Part shown: positions 54,695 through 63,681 of the stretch, piece after piece
Layout of the letters: every line of letters begins with the position of its first letter
Position numbering within the stretch: the stretch's first letter is position 1
DNA from: Variovorax paradoxus
GTDB taxonomy: Bacteria > Pseudomonadota > Gammaproteobacteria > Burkholderiales > Burkholderiaceae_C
Assembly (NCBI RefSeq): GCF_029919115.1
Contig: NZ_CP123990.1
Location: 5,746,676 to 5,810,675 of the forward strand
Length of the DNA stretch: 64,000 bases
Direction of reading: 5' to 3'
The notes under the pieces: model-generated
Told to the model about the DNA's origin: nothing
The model's database searches: none
What the model saw: the letters and a program-made list of their open reading frames with translations, nothing else
Translations under genes and position numbers: made by a program

Positions 54695-54985
54695 CTAGTT
54701 CCCGCTCGGGATGCGTGCGCCGATGCCGCGGATGTACCAGCCCGACCCTGCCAGCATCAGGCCGACGTACAGAAGCGCAAAAGCGGCCGCAAGCGCCCAG
54801 CCCGAAATCGATGACGACAGGCCGGCAAGCATCGATTCGTGCGGCACTCGCGCGATGCTCCATATGACGATCAGTGGGACCACTCCAAAGATCGCGGCTA
54901 TCCATCCGAGCGACCAGAGTTCGCGCCCTCGTTCGCGCATCGCCGTGCCGTCGTAGTCGAACTTGCTCGCAAGCCATTCATCCAT
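54695..54985 (-). CDS. Small two-helix membrane protein, hypothetical
   Basis: The 96-residue protein has two hydrophobic segments (LGWIAAIFGVVPLIVIW and ISGWALAAAFALLYVGLML) after a soluble N-terminus (MDEWLASKFDYDG). ATG 54985 is preceded by AAGGAG. No family is recognised. It is convergent with the small gene before it and divergent from the hemerythrin fragment. Confidence 0.6.
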   Translation of the reverse strand: MDEWLASKFDYDGTAMRERGRELWSLGWIAAIFGVVPLIVIWSIARVPHESMLAGLSSSISGWALAAAFALLYVGLMLAGSGWYIRGIGARIPSGN

Positions 54986-55108
54986 GGACGCTCCTTGTTT
55001 GACCCGAAGGAGAACGAAGAGCGGTGCCGCACGGAACCGGCGGCTGCGCCCTACCTGCTTGCGATCAGCGTAAAGCGACGTCGGGGCACACCACATATAG
55101 GGGCCAAC

Positions 55109-55439
55109 ATGCCCCCGACCCGTACCCCGCAGATGCAACGCACTGTGCTTAACGCCGATCATTGGAAGCTCAAAGCAATGTTCAAGGACTACGAAGCATT
55201 GACCAAAGCGCACGCCGGCGCGAAGGATCTGATCGCACAGATTCAGGCGGCGGAAGTGGACGACATGTTCGACGCCAAGGTCACCGTCCTCGGCGAGTAC
55301 ATCGATCACCATGTCAAGGAAGAACGCAACGAGTTTTTCGTGAAGGCCCGGGCCTGCACGGAAGCTGAATCTGGTTGGCATGCGCGACGCCCTCACTGCG
55401 CGCGAGGAAGAGCTGATGAGCGAACTGGCTGTTGCCTGA
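55109..55439 (+). pseudogene. Hemerythrin (HHE domain) gene with internal deletion and frameshift
   Basis: The start MPPTRTPQMQRTVLNADHWK and the later HAGAKDLIAQIQAAEVDDMF ... VLGEYIDHHVKEERNEFF are hemerythrin-like. About 50 residues with the middle iron-binding helix motif (the usual HxxxEExxFYP region) are missing in frame between FKDYEALTK and AHAGAKD. After ARAC the frame shifts; the natural end is read one base away as LNLVGMRDALTAREEELMSE. The protein could not bind a diiron centre normally. Confidence 0.75.
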
Positions 55440-55476
55440 GCCGGTTCACTACTCACTCGTCACTCAGAGAAATCAC

Positions 55477-55725
55477 ATGGGAATCATCTGGACCATGCTG
55501 ATTGGCTTCATCGCCGGCCTCGTTGCTCGTGCATTGTTACCCGGTAAACAGGCCATGGGCTTCATCCTGACGGCAGCGCTCGGCATCATTGGCGCGCTGC
55601 TTGCCACCTACGTCGGACAGGCAATGGGGTGGTACACCGCAGGCGCGGGAGCAGGGTTCGTCGCCTCTGTTCTTGGCGCAATCGTGGTGTTGGTCATCTA
55701 TGGTCTGGTCGTGAGACGCCGCTGA
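55477..55725 (+). CDS. GlsB/YeaQ/YmgE family stress-response membrane protein
   Basis: The 82-residue protein has three hydrophobic segments rich in Gly (MLIGFIAGLVARALLPG, FILTAALGIIGALLATYVG and GFVASVLGAIVVLVIYGLV) and a basic end (RRR). This is the transglycosylase-associated/GlsB family of inner-membrane proteins induced by stress. Function is not known biochemically. ATG 55477 is the conserved start. It follows the hemerythrin remnant by 37 bp on the same strand. Confidence 0.9.
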   Translation: MGIIWTMLIGFIAGLVARALLPGKQAMGFILTAALGIIGALLATYVGQAMGWYTAGAGAGFVASVLGAIVVLVIYGLVVRRR

Positions 55726-55945
55726 ATCTCGGTCTGCACCTAGTTCGAAATCTCTCGCCTTGCAGGCAGGCGCCCTGAGGAAGCGACACGCCAGCCGTCG
55801 CGGCGCTAGATCATCGGCGTGCCCGACTCGGCTGACGAACGCCGTGCTGCTTTTACCGCACGTCCTCACTTCGGGCGATTTGATTAAGCAGGCAAATTGC
55901 TGATTTGAAATAGCGCCGCACGGCGCGTTTTGCCGATTTCCGCTC

Positions 55946-56006
55946 AACCTAATCGACAGCCTTAATATAAATTTATTCGGAAACCCTGAATTAAACCTAT
56001 TCGACA
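55946..56006. repeat. Direct repeats AACCTAATCGACA / AACCTATTCGACA
   Basis: Two 13-mers differing at one position lie 48 bp apart (55946-55958 and 55994-56006). They could be transposase-binding sites near the end of the downstream element. The TAATCGA/TATTCGAC core also recurs in the motif cluster at 63.7 kb. Confidence 0.45.
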
Positions 56007-56160
56007 ACTCGATTGGTGTGCGCGCCTGACTCTTGCCGTTGATCACGCGTGAGGCGACCACGTGCAAATCGCACGGGCAGTTGCATTGAGGGGGTTTTTG
56101 AGCTTGAATGACCGAATCTTCAACAACGGACCGAGCTCAATCATGTAAATCGCAAAGAAA

Positions 56161-56188
56161 CTCCCGCGCTGTTTGCGCAGCGCGGGAG
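56161..56188. terminator. Strong hairpin, possible terminator on the reverse strand
   Basis: A perfect 11-bp inverted repeat with a 6-nt loop. A T-rich tail is present only when read on the reverse strand, so termination of leftward transcripts is possible. It could instead be a structural element of the transposon end. Confidence 0.35.
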
Positions 56189-56312
56189 CATCCGGTTAGC
56201 AATCCACTTCGACAAGTGTTGCTTTGAACAATACGCCTCAAAAAGCGTGTCGTCAAGGCGGGGGAGATGCTTTTCCGGAGTTTTTGCAGTTCGTGAGAGG
56301 CTGGAATGCACC

Positions 56313-58532
56313 ATGCCGCCTGCAAACTCTGCGCACCAATTCAGCAAGGATCAGGAGCCGCCCGACGCTTCAGACGTCACGCGAGACTCACCTCCCACTG
56401 AGGACCTGCATCCGCGATCTCCGACCGGGGCGGATGATCATCTTTCCCTCGCAGGGGAAGTTGACGACGCGCGGCCCGTCCTGTTCCATGCCGGGCCCCA
56501 CTTGATCGGAATTACGGACCAGCATGACTTCAATCTGGGCGATTGGCCTGATCTTGAAGTGAGCGGGCTGAGCCAGGAAAGGCTCGACACCTATCTGAAA
56601 AGAAAAAAAGGCATCTGCCCGTATGTCGAGGGTGCCGACCCCGAAGCAATTCGGGCTGCGTCCGGTGTCGGCATCCGCTGGATCCAACGGTTGATTCATC
56701 GGTGCATGAAAATCCACTCGGACGGAAGAATTTATGGCTGGAGGGCCTTGGTTCGGTACCACCGGATCGAACCCTACGTACGTAAAAAGAAGGTCCAGCC
56801 GGACCCGTTTGGCCGGGGTTGCGCCGGAAGCCTGCAATCCTTGTTACTTCGCGAGCCGGATTTCGAGCGGCGGTTCCGCAAATATATTTTTCAGCCCGCA
56901 TCGCCGGGCAAGCTCAAGCAAATCAACAAACCCCTCAACGTAATTTGGCAATGGTTTCTGGATGAATTGCGCAAACTCGGGTATGAGGTTCGCAACGAGT
57001 GGCCGTTTTCGACGCGGTCGATGGGCTACTCGGCAGTGGCGCGGTATCTGGAGCAGTTGATGCGGGCCAATCCCGCGAAAGCCGCGCACCTGATCGGCGG
57101 CAAATCCCTGGCCGACAAACTCAAGGCGGGCGACGGTGTGGACCGTCCGAAGTTTCGGCCGTACCAGCGCGTCGAGATGGACGCTCATCGGCTGAACGGG
57201 ATTTTCTGCATCCTGGTTCCGCATCCGCTGGGCGGCCATACCCCGAAGATCGTTCGGCGCCTCTGGGTGATCGTCATCCTCGAGATCTACAGCCGTGCAG
57301 TGCTCGGCTACTACCTGAGCATGAACCCGGAAGTCGACAAACAGGACGTGCTCCGCGCGATCAGATCCGCCTTGACCTTCTGGGAATCCAGGGAACTGTC
57401 GATGGGCAACGTCCGCTATGCAGAGGACGCAGCGCTGCCTTCGGGGCATGACGAGCGGTACATCGGCCTTTACTGGGACGAGATGAGCGTGGACGGGGCG
57501 CTGGCGGAGACGTGCAAAACAGTCCGGGACGCGCTGCGCAATGTCGTGGGCTCCACGCTGGTGGATCCTTCGCGCGGCTTTGCATCACGGCGGCTGAAGG
57601 ATGACAGGCCCTTCATCGAAAGCTTCTTCCGTACCTTGGGTGTGCGCTCGCTCAATCGCATGTCGAATTCGACCGGCAGCAAGCCGTCCGACAAGAAGGG
57701 GCGCGATCCTGCGCAGATCGCGATCGCCAGCGAGTTCCAGCTCGAGTACCTGGAGGACCTGCTGGATGTGCTGATCGCGAACTACAACGCGACGGCGCAC
57801 GCCGGGCTGGGCTACCGCTCGCCGCTGCAGGCGCTGGATTTCGCGACCACCCGCGAGGACGCGCCACAGATCCGCCGCGCTGACCCGCTCCTGGTAAGCG
57901 GCCTGTTGAGCGTGACCAAGATGTGCGTGGTCAAAGGCGGCCACCGCCAAGGGCGACGGCCCTTCGTCAACTTCGGTGGCGCGAGCTACAGCGGGGAAAT
58001 CCTGATCGGACGCCACGACCTCGTGGGCACGAAGATCGCCGTGACGAACCACCTGGAAGATGACGCACGGTTCGTCAAGGCGGCAACGGCCAATGGCCAT
58101 TCGTTGGGTCTGCTGCGCGCGGCAGCGCCTTGGAACGGCCTGCCGCATTCGCTCGCGATCCGAAAAGCCGTGCAGGCTTTGATCTACGAACACAGGTTCC
58201 GCGTCGCGGCCGGCGAGGATCCCATCTCGGCGTTCATCAACTACGCAGAATCCGCACCGGGGCGCAAGCTGCCGCCTCATCCGGCCTACCTGGCCATGCG
58301 TCGGATCAGGACCGCGCTGGTGCGTCGCGGTGAAGATGCCAACCCTGCGATCCACGCTGCACTGGCCCGGGATCGGCTTGACGAAGAGCGTGAGTCTCGC
58401 GCGGAAGCAAACGACGGGGGACCGGGCGTTGCACCGCCTGCAACGGCTGCAGGGCGTCGCCAGCGCCCCCCTGCAACCCGGCCCTCAGTCCCAAAGAGCC
58501 TGCCCATGCACCGCATGGCCGCAAGCAAGTAG
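56313..58532 (+). CDS. TnsB/TniA-like DDE transposase
   Basis: The 739-residue protein has an N-terminal part with HTH-like segments (AIRAASGVGIRWIQRLIHRC; NEWPFSTRSMGYSAVARYLE). An rve catalytic core follows: first Asp near 288 in RVEMDAHRLNG, a second acidic patch in YWDEMSVDGALAE, and Glu near 435 in KDDRPFIESFFRTLG. A Mu-type C-terminal beta-barrel region comes next (VNFGGASYSGEIL), then a disordered Pro/Arg-rich tail. The layout is that of TnsB/TniA transposases of Tn7/Tn5053-like elements. ATG 56313 is favoured over an earlier in-frame start because residues before it look non-native. Its stop lies 7 nt before the ATPase gene, indicating one operon. Confidence 0.85.
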   Translation: MPPANSAHQFSKDQEPPDASDVTRDSPPTEDLHPRSPTGADDHLSLAGEVDDARPVLFHAGPHLIGITDQHDFNLGDWPDLEVSGLSQERLDTYLKRKKGICPYVEGADPEAIRAASGVGIRWIQRLIHRCMKIHSDGRIYGWRALVRYHRIEPYVRKKKVQPDPFGRGCAGSLQSLLLREPDFERRFRKYIFQPASPGKLKQINKPLNVIWQWFLDELRKLGYEVRNEWPFSTRSMGYSAVARYLEQLMRANPAKAAHLIGGKSLADKLKAGDGVDRPKFRPYQRVEMDAHRLNGIFCILVPHPLGGHTPKIVRRLWVIVILEIYSRAVLGYYLSMNPEVDKQDVLRAIRSALTFWESRELSMGNVRYAEDAALPSGHDERYIGLYWDEMSVDGALAETCKTVRDALRNVVGSTLVDPSRGFASRRLKDDRPFIESFFRTLGVRSLNRMSNSTGSKPSDKKGRDPAQIAIASEFQLEYLEDLLDVLIANYNATAHAGLGYRSPLQALDFATTREDAPQIRRADPLLVSGLLSVTKMCVVKGGHRQGRRPFVNFGGASYSGEILIGRHDLVGTKIAVTNHLEDDARFVKAATANGHSLGLLRAAAPWNGLPHSLAIRKAVQALIYEHRFRVAAGEDPISAFINYAESAPGRKLPPHPAYLAMRRIRTALVRRGEDANPAIHAALARDRLDEERESRAEANDGGPGVAPPATAAGRRQRPPATRPSVPKSLPMHRMAASK

Positions 58533-58539
58533 GCACGCC

Positions 58540-59559
58540 ATGACCGGTCTGCTTGACAAACACCTCGACAGCCCGTTGCCCCGGCACGTCGACAGCAACC
58601 ACCCGCTTCTGCAGCAGCAGTATGCCGTCCATACCCCGCCGATCGAAGACATGGCTCAGACGCTGGGCGACTGGATCGCCCGCAAAAAGACGGGCGGCAG
58701 CATTCACGGACCGTCCCGCTTCGGCAAGAGCAAGGGCATGCAGTGGCATCTGCTTGCTCTCCTGCAGCAGCGATTCGGCAGAGCCATTCCCCTGCACATG
58801 TGGTCCCGCATTCCGGAAATCCAAAACAGCCAGACCGAGTTCTGGAAAGCCTTGTTGGTGGCGACCGGCCACCGGTATGCCAACGACCGGCATACCTGTG
58901 CAGCGCGCCACACCATGTTCGCGGAGCATCTCATGTCGACTGCGAAGGCCTGCGGCAGCAATTTCGTGGCGCTTCTAATCGATGAGGCGCAATCGATGAC
59001 GCTCAAGGAGTGGAACTGGATTCTCGGGATGCAGAACCTGCTGGATTTTCAGCAACATCGTCTTAGCGTGTACACGGTCTCATCGCATCAGATGGGCTAC
59101 CACTACGAGCTGATGTCCCACTCGGACCACGCGCACGTCGCCGCCCGGTTCATGGTCGCTCATGCGCCGTTTTCGGGCCTGACCTGCGAAGAGGAAATCA
59201 AGTTCGTTCTGGAGGGCTACGACTTCGCGAGCGAATGGCCCAAACGCTCGGGGGTCTCCTATCTGGCGCACTTCGCGCCCGAGGCGTATGCGCGCGGCGA
59301 ACGTCTGGCCCGCTGCGCGCCCACCGTCTGGCGCGTGATGAACGCGCTGCTGCCGCAAGACTACGGCGGCGATCCCAACTTCCCCATGCAGCACCTGGCG
59401 TTGTCGGTGGAGACGATCCTGCTCAACCTCGCTCACGGTGAAGACTGGGAAGACGTGACAGGCGAGGAGGCCTGGCTGGAAGCGTTCGTCGACAACGCAT
59501 TCACCGATCACATGCGCCTGATTTCGGCGGAGCTCCCGCGGCGCCGCAAGGCCGCTTAG
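58540..59559 (+). CDS. TnsC/TniB-like AAA+ ATPase
   Basis: The 339-residue protein has Walker A GPSRFGKSKGMQ near residue 60 and Walker B VALLIDEAQSM near 150, followed by sensor-type YTVSSHQ. This is the AAA+ regulator that activates the transposase and selects targets in Tn7/Tn5053-like elements. ATG 58540 lies 7 nt after the transposase stop, and its own stop is 3 nt before the TniQ-type gene. The order transposase-ATPase-TniQ matches Tn5053/Tn402 and TnsB-TnsC-TnsD. Confidence 0.85.
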   Translation: MTGLLDKHLDSPLPRHVDSNHPLLQQQYAVHTPPIEDMAQTLGDWIARKKTGGSIHGPSRFGKSKGMQWHLLALLQQRFGRAIPLHMWSRIPEIQNSQTEFWKALLVATGHRYANDRHTCAARHTMFAEHLMSTAKACGSNFVALLIDEAQSMTLKEWNWILGMQNLLDFQQHRLSVYTVSSHQMGYHYELMSHSDHAHVAARFMVAHAPFSGLTCEEEIKFVLEGYDFASEWPKRSGVSYLAHFAPEAYARGERLARCAPTVWRVMNALLPQDYGGDPNFPMQHLALSVETILLNLAHGEDWEDVTGEEAWLEAFVDNAFTDHMRLISAELPRRRKAA

Positions 59560-59562
59560 TCC

Positions 59563-61368
59563 ATGACCACGATTGCAACAGTGGGGGCTGTCGGGCCCAT
59601 CGCCGGCGACGGCCGGCTCAGTCGTGACCGGCGGTTTCGCCGCGTGGCCTGGACGCGCGGCAGCATCGCGCCGTACACCTCGACGTGGATCGTCGTCCAA
59701 CGGTTCCTCGTTCTGAACCGGCCAAGTCCGCAGTCGTTCGAGGCTGATTTCATTCGCAACGATGCCAGCGGCATGGCGATGTCCCTGGACTGTGCCGTGC
59801 GCCCGGAGCGATCGCTGCGGTTGTCGCGGTTCTGCCGTGTGACCGGCGAAGACGCCGGATCCTTGAAGGGGTCGCAGGTGGGGCACTACCCGACAAGCCT
59901 CTGGCCACTGTTCGGCCGGTTCGTGGTCTGGTGTCCTGCGTGCCTGGCCGAAGGGTTCCACAGCGTACTGTTCTCGCTGTGCGGGCTTCAGCAATGCCCC
60001 GTGCACAACCTGCCGCTGGAATATCGGTGTCGCTGCGGGATGACCATTCCCCACGGGAAGCTCGGCAGCCCATTTCATGCGCCGGGTTGCTGCCGATGTG
60101 GCCGCGTGTTCCTCGAACCCGCGGCCGCGAGGGCACCGAAGTCCGACCCGGCCCGCGACGCCGTGCTGGAGGAACTCGCCAATTGGCTGGTCGGCTCGGC
60201 CAGCCGGTTCTGGTTCGATGTGCGCGACTCCTGGGCGAGCTACCCAGGCATCGAGCGCTACATGGCGCACGCCCGGCATTGGGCCCAGGTGCTCCGGACA
60301 CCCGAACCTCCGACCTGCTGGACAAGTGCGGACGCATCAGAGCGCTGCTGCAAGCGCTGGGCTTGTTCGTCCCATGAGTTCGGTGGTGAAGCCGTGCGCG
60401 TCCGGCATGACCCGTCAGAGACGTCGGATTTCGAAGCTGCGAGCGCGATCTTCAAAGCGGTCAAGCGCCATTTGCTGCGCCACGTGCTCCAGAGGCATAC
60501 ACGGCGATGGATCGACGCCTTCGTCCGGTCGTCGGATGAGGCCTGGATCCTGCGCTATCTGCCAACGATTCCGGCAGCGCAAGATGCGTGGTGCTTCCTG
60601 CTGTGGTGGCAGTCGTGCGTCTGGAGCGTTGGCCTGCGCGACTGGTTCCTGCGCCGGTCGTACCAGATGCCGTCCTCATGGATGGCGGACCATTACGCTG
60701 CCTTTGCCGCCGAAAGGCCGCTGCATCTGTTGGAGATGGTCTTCCGCGGGGGCAGCCGCCGATGGCTTCTGCAATGGACGGCCGCCGGCAGCTTGCTGAT
60801 GCTCTGGGCCGCAGCGCGCAAGGCCGCGGCGGCTGCGGTGGCGGATGCCGCGGTCATTTGGGGGCACGGCGTGGTCGGCGAACTGGTGGTCCCGGCTTGG
60901 AGTGCAGCGATCACCCGCACCGGCACGCTGGCGCTTTGCATGGATACCCCGCATGTGCGCTGCTGCGGCGCACGTGCAAGCACGGACAAGGCAGCGAGGG
61001 TGCGACGGGCACAGGAACAGGCCGGCGAGCGGCGCGACCGTCTCGCGTCGCAGTGCGCGTCGGACTGCAACTTGTACGACCATGGCGCGACGACCTGGAC
61101 AGCTGGACCAGGGATCGATATCACAGCGGGAGGTGACGCACGGAAGCGGCGGCTCCTTGGCGAGACGCGCTGCTTCTTCGTGATTGCCCGGTTGCCGTGC
61201 GCGGATGGTGCGCGGTTCGCCGCGCAAAGCCTGTCGCATCCCGTGGCAGCCATTGCGAACTCGTCCGCCGGCGCGATCCATGGCCTGCGCGTGGCGCTGG
61301 CACAGTGGAAAGAAGAGGGCGGTCCCTCGGGCGGGCAAGAGGTGACAGGAAAGCGAGTTACCCGGTGA
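59563..61368 (+). CDS. TniQ/TnsD-like target-selection protein
   Basis: The 601-residue protein has an N-terminal TniQ-like region with a cysteine/histidine cluster near residues 125-180. The elements are CPACLAEGFHSVLFSLCG, CPVHNLPLEYRCRCG and GCCRCGRVF. The rest (about 200-600) is Trp/Arg-rich and diverged, as expected for a target-site DNA-binding domain. TniQ-family proteins link target DNA to the ATPase. It follows the ATPase gene after 3 nt. With no TnsA or resolvase/integrase gene next to it, this is neither classical Tn7 nor Tn402. No Cas gene is nearby, so CRISPR guidance is not suggested. Confidence 0.75.
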   Translation: MTTIATVGAVGPIAGDGRLSRDRRFRRVAWTRGSIAPYTSTWIVVQRFLVLNRPSPQSFEADFIRNDASGMAMSLDCAVRPERSLRLSRFCRVTGEDAGSLKGSQVGHYPTSLWPLFGRFVVWCPACLAEGFHSVLFSLCGLQQCPVHNLPLEYRCRCGMTIPHGKLGSPFHAPGCCRCGRVFLEPAAARAPKSDPARDAVLEELANWLVGSASRFWFDVRDSWASYPGIERYMAHARHWAQVLRTPEPPTCWTSADASERCCKRWACSSHEFGGEAVRVRHDPSETSDFEAASAIFKAVKRHLLRHVLQRHTRRWIDAFVRSSDEAWILRYLPTIPAAQDAWCFLLWWQSCVWSVGLRDWFLRRSYQMPSSWMADHYAAFAAERPLHLLEMVFRGGSRRWLLQWTAAGSLLMLWAAARKAAAAAVADAAVIWGHGVVGELVVPAWSAAITRTGTLALCMDTPHVRCCGARASTDKAARVRRAQEQAGERRDRLASQCASDCNLYDHGATTWTAGPGIDITAGGDARKRRLLGETRCFFVIARLPCADGARFAAQSLSHPVAAIANSSAGAIHGLRVALAQWKEEGGPSGGQEVTGKRVTR

Positions 61369-61503
61369 GCAGTCTCAGCGAAATGAAATCCAGACCGCTG
61401 CACCGCGGTCATTTCGCCTTCCTGCGCGCGGTGCTGCAGGGGGCAGATCCCGAATGACCGGCGAGCACGTGCCGCTTGGTCGCCACCGAGACGCCAGCCG
61501 TGG

Positions 61504-61791
61504 TTATTCCCGGGTGATCGACCTTTCCACGCGCAAGACAAGATCGCTGGCCGGCACGCCGAAGCCTTTCGCGACCCGTAGGATCAAGCCGAGGGAAGGC
61601 TGTCGTTCGCCGCGCTCGAGCTTGCCGTAATAGGACCGATCGACGTTGGCCAGGACGGCGAACTGGTCCTGCGCAATTCCCTGCCTGAGGCGCTCGGCCC
61701 GGATCACGTCCCCGAAAGCAGTGGCCACCGCCGGCTCGAACGAGGTTGAGCGCGGCGCCGGGGCAAGCTTTTTCTTGGGGAGCGAAGACAC
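61504..61791 (-). CDS. XRE-family helix-turn-helix regulator
   Basis: The 95-residue protein begins at a GTG with a basic lead (PKKKLAPAPRSTSF). A full HTH_3 domain follows: FGDVIRAERLRQGIAQDQFA, NVDRSYYGKLERGERQPSLG, LILRVAKGFGV. It is convergent with the TniQ gene and divergent from the 156-residue gene at 61922. A palindrome lies in the shared promoter region. It probably represses its own and the divergent promoter, and perhaps the element (inference). Confidence 0.85.
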   Translation of the reverse strand: MSSLPKKKLAPAPRSTSFEPAVATAFGDVIRAERLRQGIAQDQFAVLANVDRSYYGKLERGERQPSLGLILRVAKGFGVPASDLVLRVERSITRE

Positions 61792-61807
61792 CCGGTGAGG
61801 GTGCCGA

Positions 61808-61839
61808 ATATGCTATCTTTCTGACCACAGCATATATGC
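61808..61839. promoter_or_regulatory. Inverted repeat between the XRE gene and the divergent gene
   Basis: ATATGCT and AGCATAT are inverted arms 14 bp apart, and the right arm overlaps the perfect palindrome GCATATATGC (61830-61839). The position between divergent starts fits an XRE operator. Confidence 0.55.
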
Positions 61840-61921
61840 CGTTAGGCTGCTTGGAATCCCATCATTTTTCAACGGGCCAAGCGACCGCCTCTGTTCACCG
61901 CATAGACCTGGGGGCATAGGA

Positions 61922-62392
61922 ATGAACGATACGCCGCTTCCGATGACGGATCTTGGCCTTCTCGAGCAAGAAATCCTCAGCCAACCGCCCGAGGCTGCAC
62001 TTCCCGCGAACTTGCCAGACCGCTGGCTCAGGCTGATCGCCCGGGATCTCGAGCTGGCCGATTCGGTTGACACAGACGCCCCCTCGGTTGCGGCCATCAG
62101 TGCCGCCGCACCGCTCGCGCTGATCTACAGGATTCTGGACGGCAAGGGTGAGGCAGGGGAGGCGTCGATCCCCGTCGAAGTGCTGCTCGGGTACTTTTTC
62201 GACTTCCGGGTGGAAGTGAATTCAGAACTCGTCAGCCGGCTGACGCGAACCCGGTTCGAGCCGGCCACGCTGCAGTCGATATTTTCGAACCGAACGCTGG
62301 CGCTCAGGCAAGCCCAAAGACTGGAGGCAGAACCCCTCGAGTCCACCGGCATGCCTGACGGGCGCAACAAGATCGGCACCGCTGCGCGCTAA
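61922..62392 (+). CDS. Hypothetical protein of the putative transposon cargo
   Basis: The 156-residue protein is mostly helical (LPDRWLRLIARDLELADSVD; VLLGYFFDFRVEVNSELVSR) and has no signal peptide or clear membrane segment. No family is recognised. ATG 61922 sits in the expected place after the XRE operator region. Divergent orientation to the XRE gene suggests common regulation. The acidic, compact composition could suit a small protein partner, but no function can be assigned. Confidence 0.6.
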   Translation: MNDTPLPMTDLGLLEQEILSQPPEAALPANLPDRWLRLIARDLELADSVDTDAPSVAAISAAAPLALIYRILDGKGEAGEASIPVEVLLGYFFDFRVEVNSELVSRLTRTRFEPATLQSIFSNRTLALRQAQRLEAEPLESTGMPDGRNKIGTAAR

Positions 62393-62689
62393 GCATCATC
62401 TGGCTCTTCAGGTCGCTTTTTGCTCAGGGGCTGACTTCGGTTCGTCCGTGGAGCGGCCCTCCAGCGTTTGGCACGGGACAAGGGAATGCACCCCCTTGTG
62501 ATGGCACAGGCCTCGGGAACTGAGTCCGTGCGCCACTACATGCGTATGCATCCATCACGATCACTCGGGTGTAGTTTGGACTGGAACACTGCCGTTCGTC
62601 TTCGCGCGCGAATGCGTCGGACGCATGTCTTTGAATTAACCGGATCGCTGCGCGCACGGGGTCTGCGCCGTGCCAAGAGACAATGGCGC
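62393..62689. other. Intergenic region before the histidine phosphatase
   Basis: About 300 bp without a credible gene. The upstream in-frame extension of the phosphatase frame looks non-native. No strong repeat was seen. Confidence 0.4.
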
Positions 62690-63316
62690 ATGCAAGTGAT
62701 CTTCATCCGTCATGGCGAAAGTACCGGCAATGCCGGCCAGCCGAGTTTCGACCTTTCTAAACTCGAATTGACCCCGACGGGCCATGACCAGGCCGCACGG
62801 ATGGCCACCGCTTGGGTGCAAACTCCTACGTTGATCGCATTGTCTCCATACTTGCGCACGCGCTTGACGGCGCAGCCCACCATCGACCGCTTCCCGCAGG
62901 TGCCTGTCGAGATCCTTCCCATGGCGGAGTTCACTTACCTGGAGCCGAGCCGCTGGAACGGCACCTTGCGCGCGGAGCGGCTACCGCACATCGAGGCTTA
63001 CTGGCAGACGGCTGATCCGGCGTACCGTGACGGTCCAACCGCAGAAAGTTTCGACACATTGCTTGGCCGCGTCGAGTCGACCTTGGGGTGGCTGCAGAAG
63101 CTGCCACCGCAGTCGCTTGTCTATGCCTTCAGCCACGGTCAGTTCATGCAGGCTGTCCGTATTTCGTTGTTGCACCCGGGATGGAGCTCACGGCAGCGAA
63201 TGGCCCACTTCTGGCCGTTCAACGGCAAGTACCCGATCCTCAATGTCGAACGGCTTGAGATCTGCTACGCGGACGGGTGTTGGACAACGGAACACGTAAG
63301 TCAATCATCCATGTAG
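62690..63316 (+). CDS. Histidine phosphatase family protein (phosphoglycerate-mutase-like)
   Basis: The 208-residue protein begins MQVIFIRHGESTGNAGQPSF, the RHG signature with the catalytic His near residue 8 and Arg beside it. The second catalytic His is in YAFSHGQFMQAV near 146. Length and motifs match small cytosolic histidine phosphatases, whose substrates vary (phosphosugars, phosphopeptides, nucleotides). ATG 62690 is the natural start. It follows the putative transposon genes and precedes the motif cluster at the window edge, so it may be transposon cargo or the first host gene after it. Confidence 0.85.
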   Translation: MQVIFIRHGESTGNAGQPSFDLSKLELTPTGHDQAARMATAWVQTPTLIALSPYLRTRLTAQPTIDRFPQVPVEILPMAEFTYLEPSRWNGTLRAERLPHIEAYWQTADPAYRDGPTAESFDTLLGRVESTLGWLQKLPPQSLVYAFSHGQFMQAVRISLLHPGWSSRQRMAHFWPFNGKYPILNVERLEICYADGCWTTEHVSQSSM

Positions 63317-63670
63317 CTCGAGGTCACACCGTTCCTTGACGTCCTCGCGGGGGCGGCTGCAGCATGGTGGTGAGACGTCAGGGGCGACCGGCCGCGGCGA
63401 TCGCCGCTCGTCGTTCGTGGTTCGAGAACGTTCAAAAGCTCCATCGGATCGAAGGGCTTGACCAGGTGCGGGAGGCGACCGCCGCATTCATCGACATCTG
63501 TATCAGACAATTCGCAGTGCGGTCTATACCTCGCAGGTGACCGCGAGAGAAAACAAGAAGCTCGCCGGCAGGGCCGTCCTGACGGATCAGCAGCAGCCCT
63601 GCGCAGATCAGACGGAAGATCTCTAGTGCAGCTGAAACCGCGGATCGCCATGCCCATGCCGGAAGATTAG
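63317..63670. other. Stretch with a tiny response-regulator remnant
   Basis: On the reverse strand near 63420-63490, GGRLPHLVKPFDPMELLNVL resembles the KPF end of a receiver domain. No complete gene surrounds it. The remainder has no recognisable feature. Confidence 0.35.
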
Positions 63671-63681
63671 GAGCAGCTGTT

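Larger units (their letters stand above)
55726..56312. other. AT-richer intergenic region with short direct repeats and a hairpin, upstream of the transposition operon
   Basis: No gene is recognised. The region includes two near-identical 13-mers (see repeat entry) and a perfect 11-bp stem with 6-nt loop (CTCCCGCGCTG, 56161-56188). On the reverse strand the stem is followed by TTTCTTT, so it may be a terminator-like hairpin. It may hold one end of the transposon. Confidence 0.5.

Noticed and set aside
56313..61368. CRISPR-associated transposon
   Set aside because: No Cas12k, Cascade genes or CRISPR array within the visible flanks; TniQ is of long TnsD-like size.
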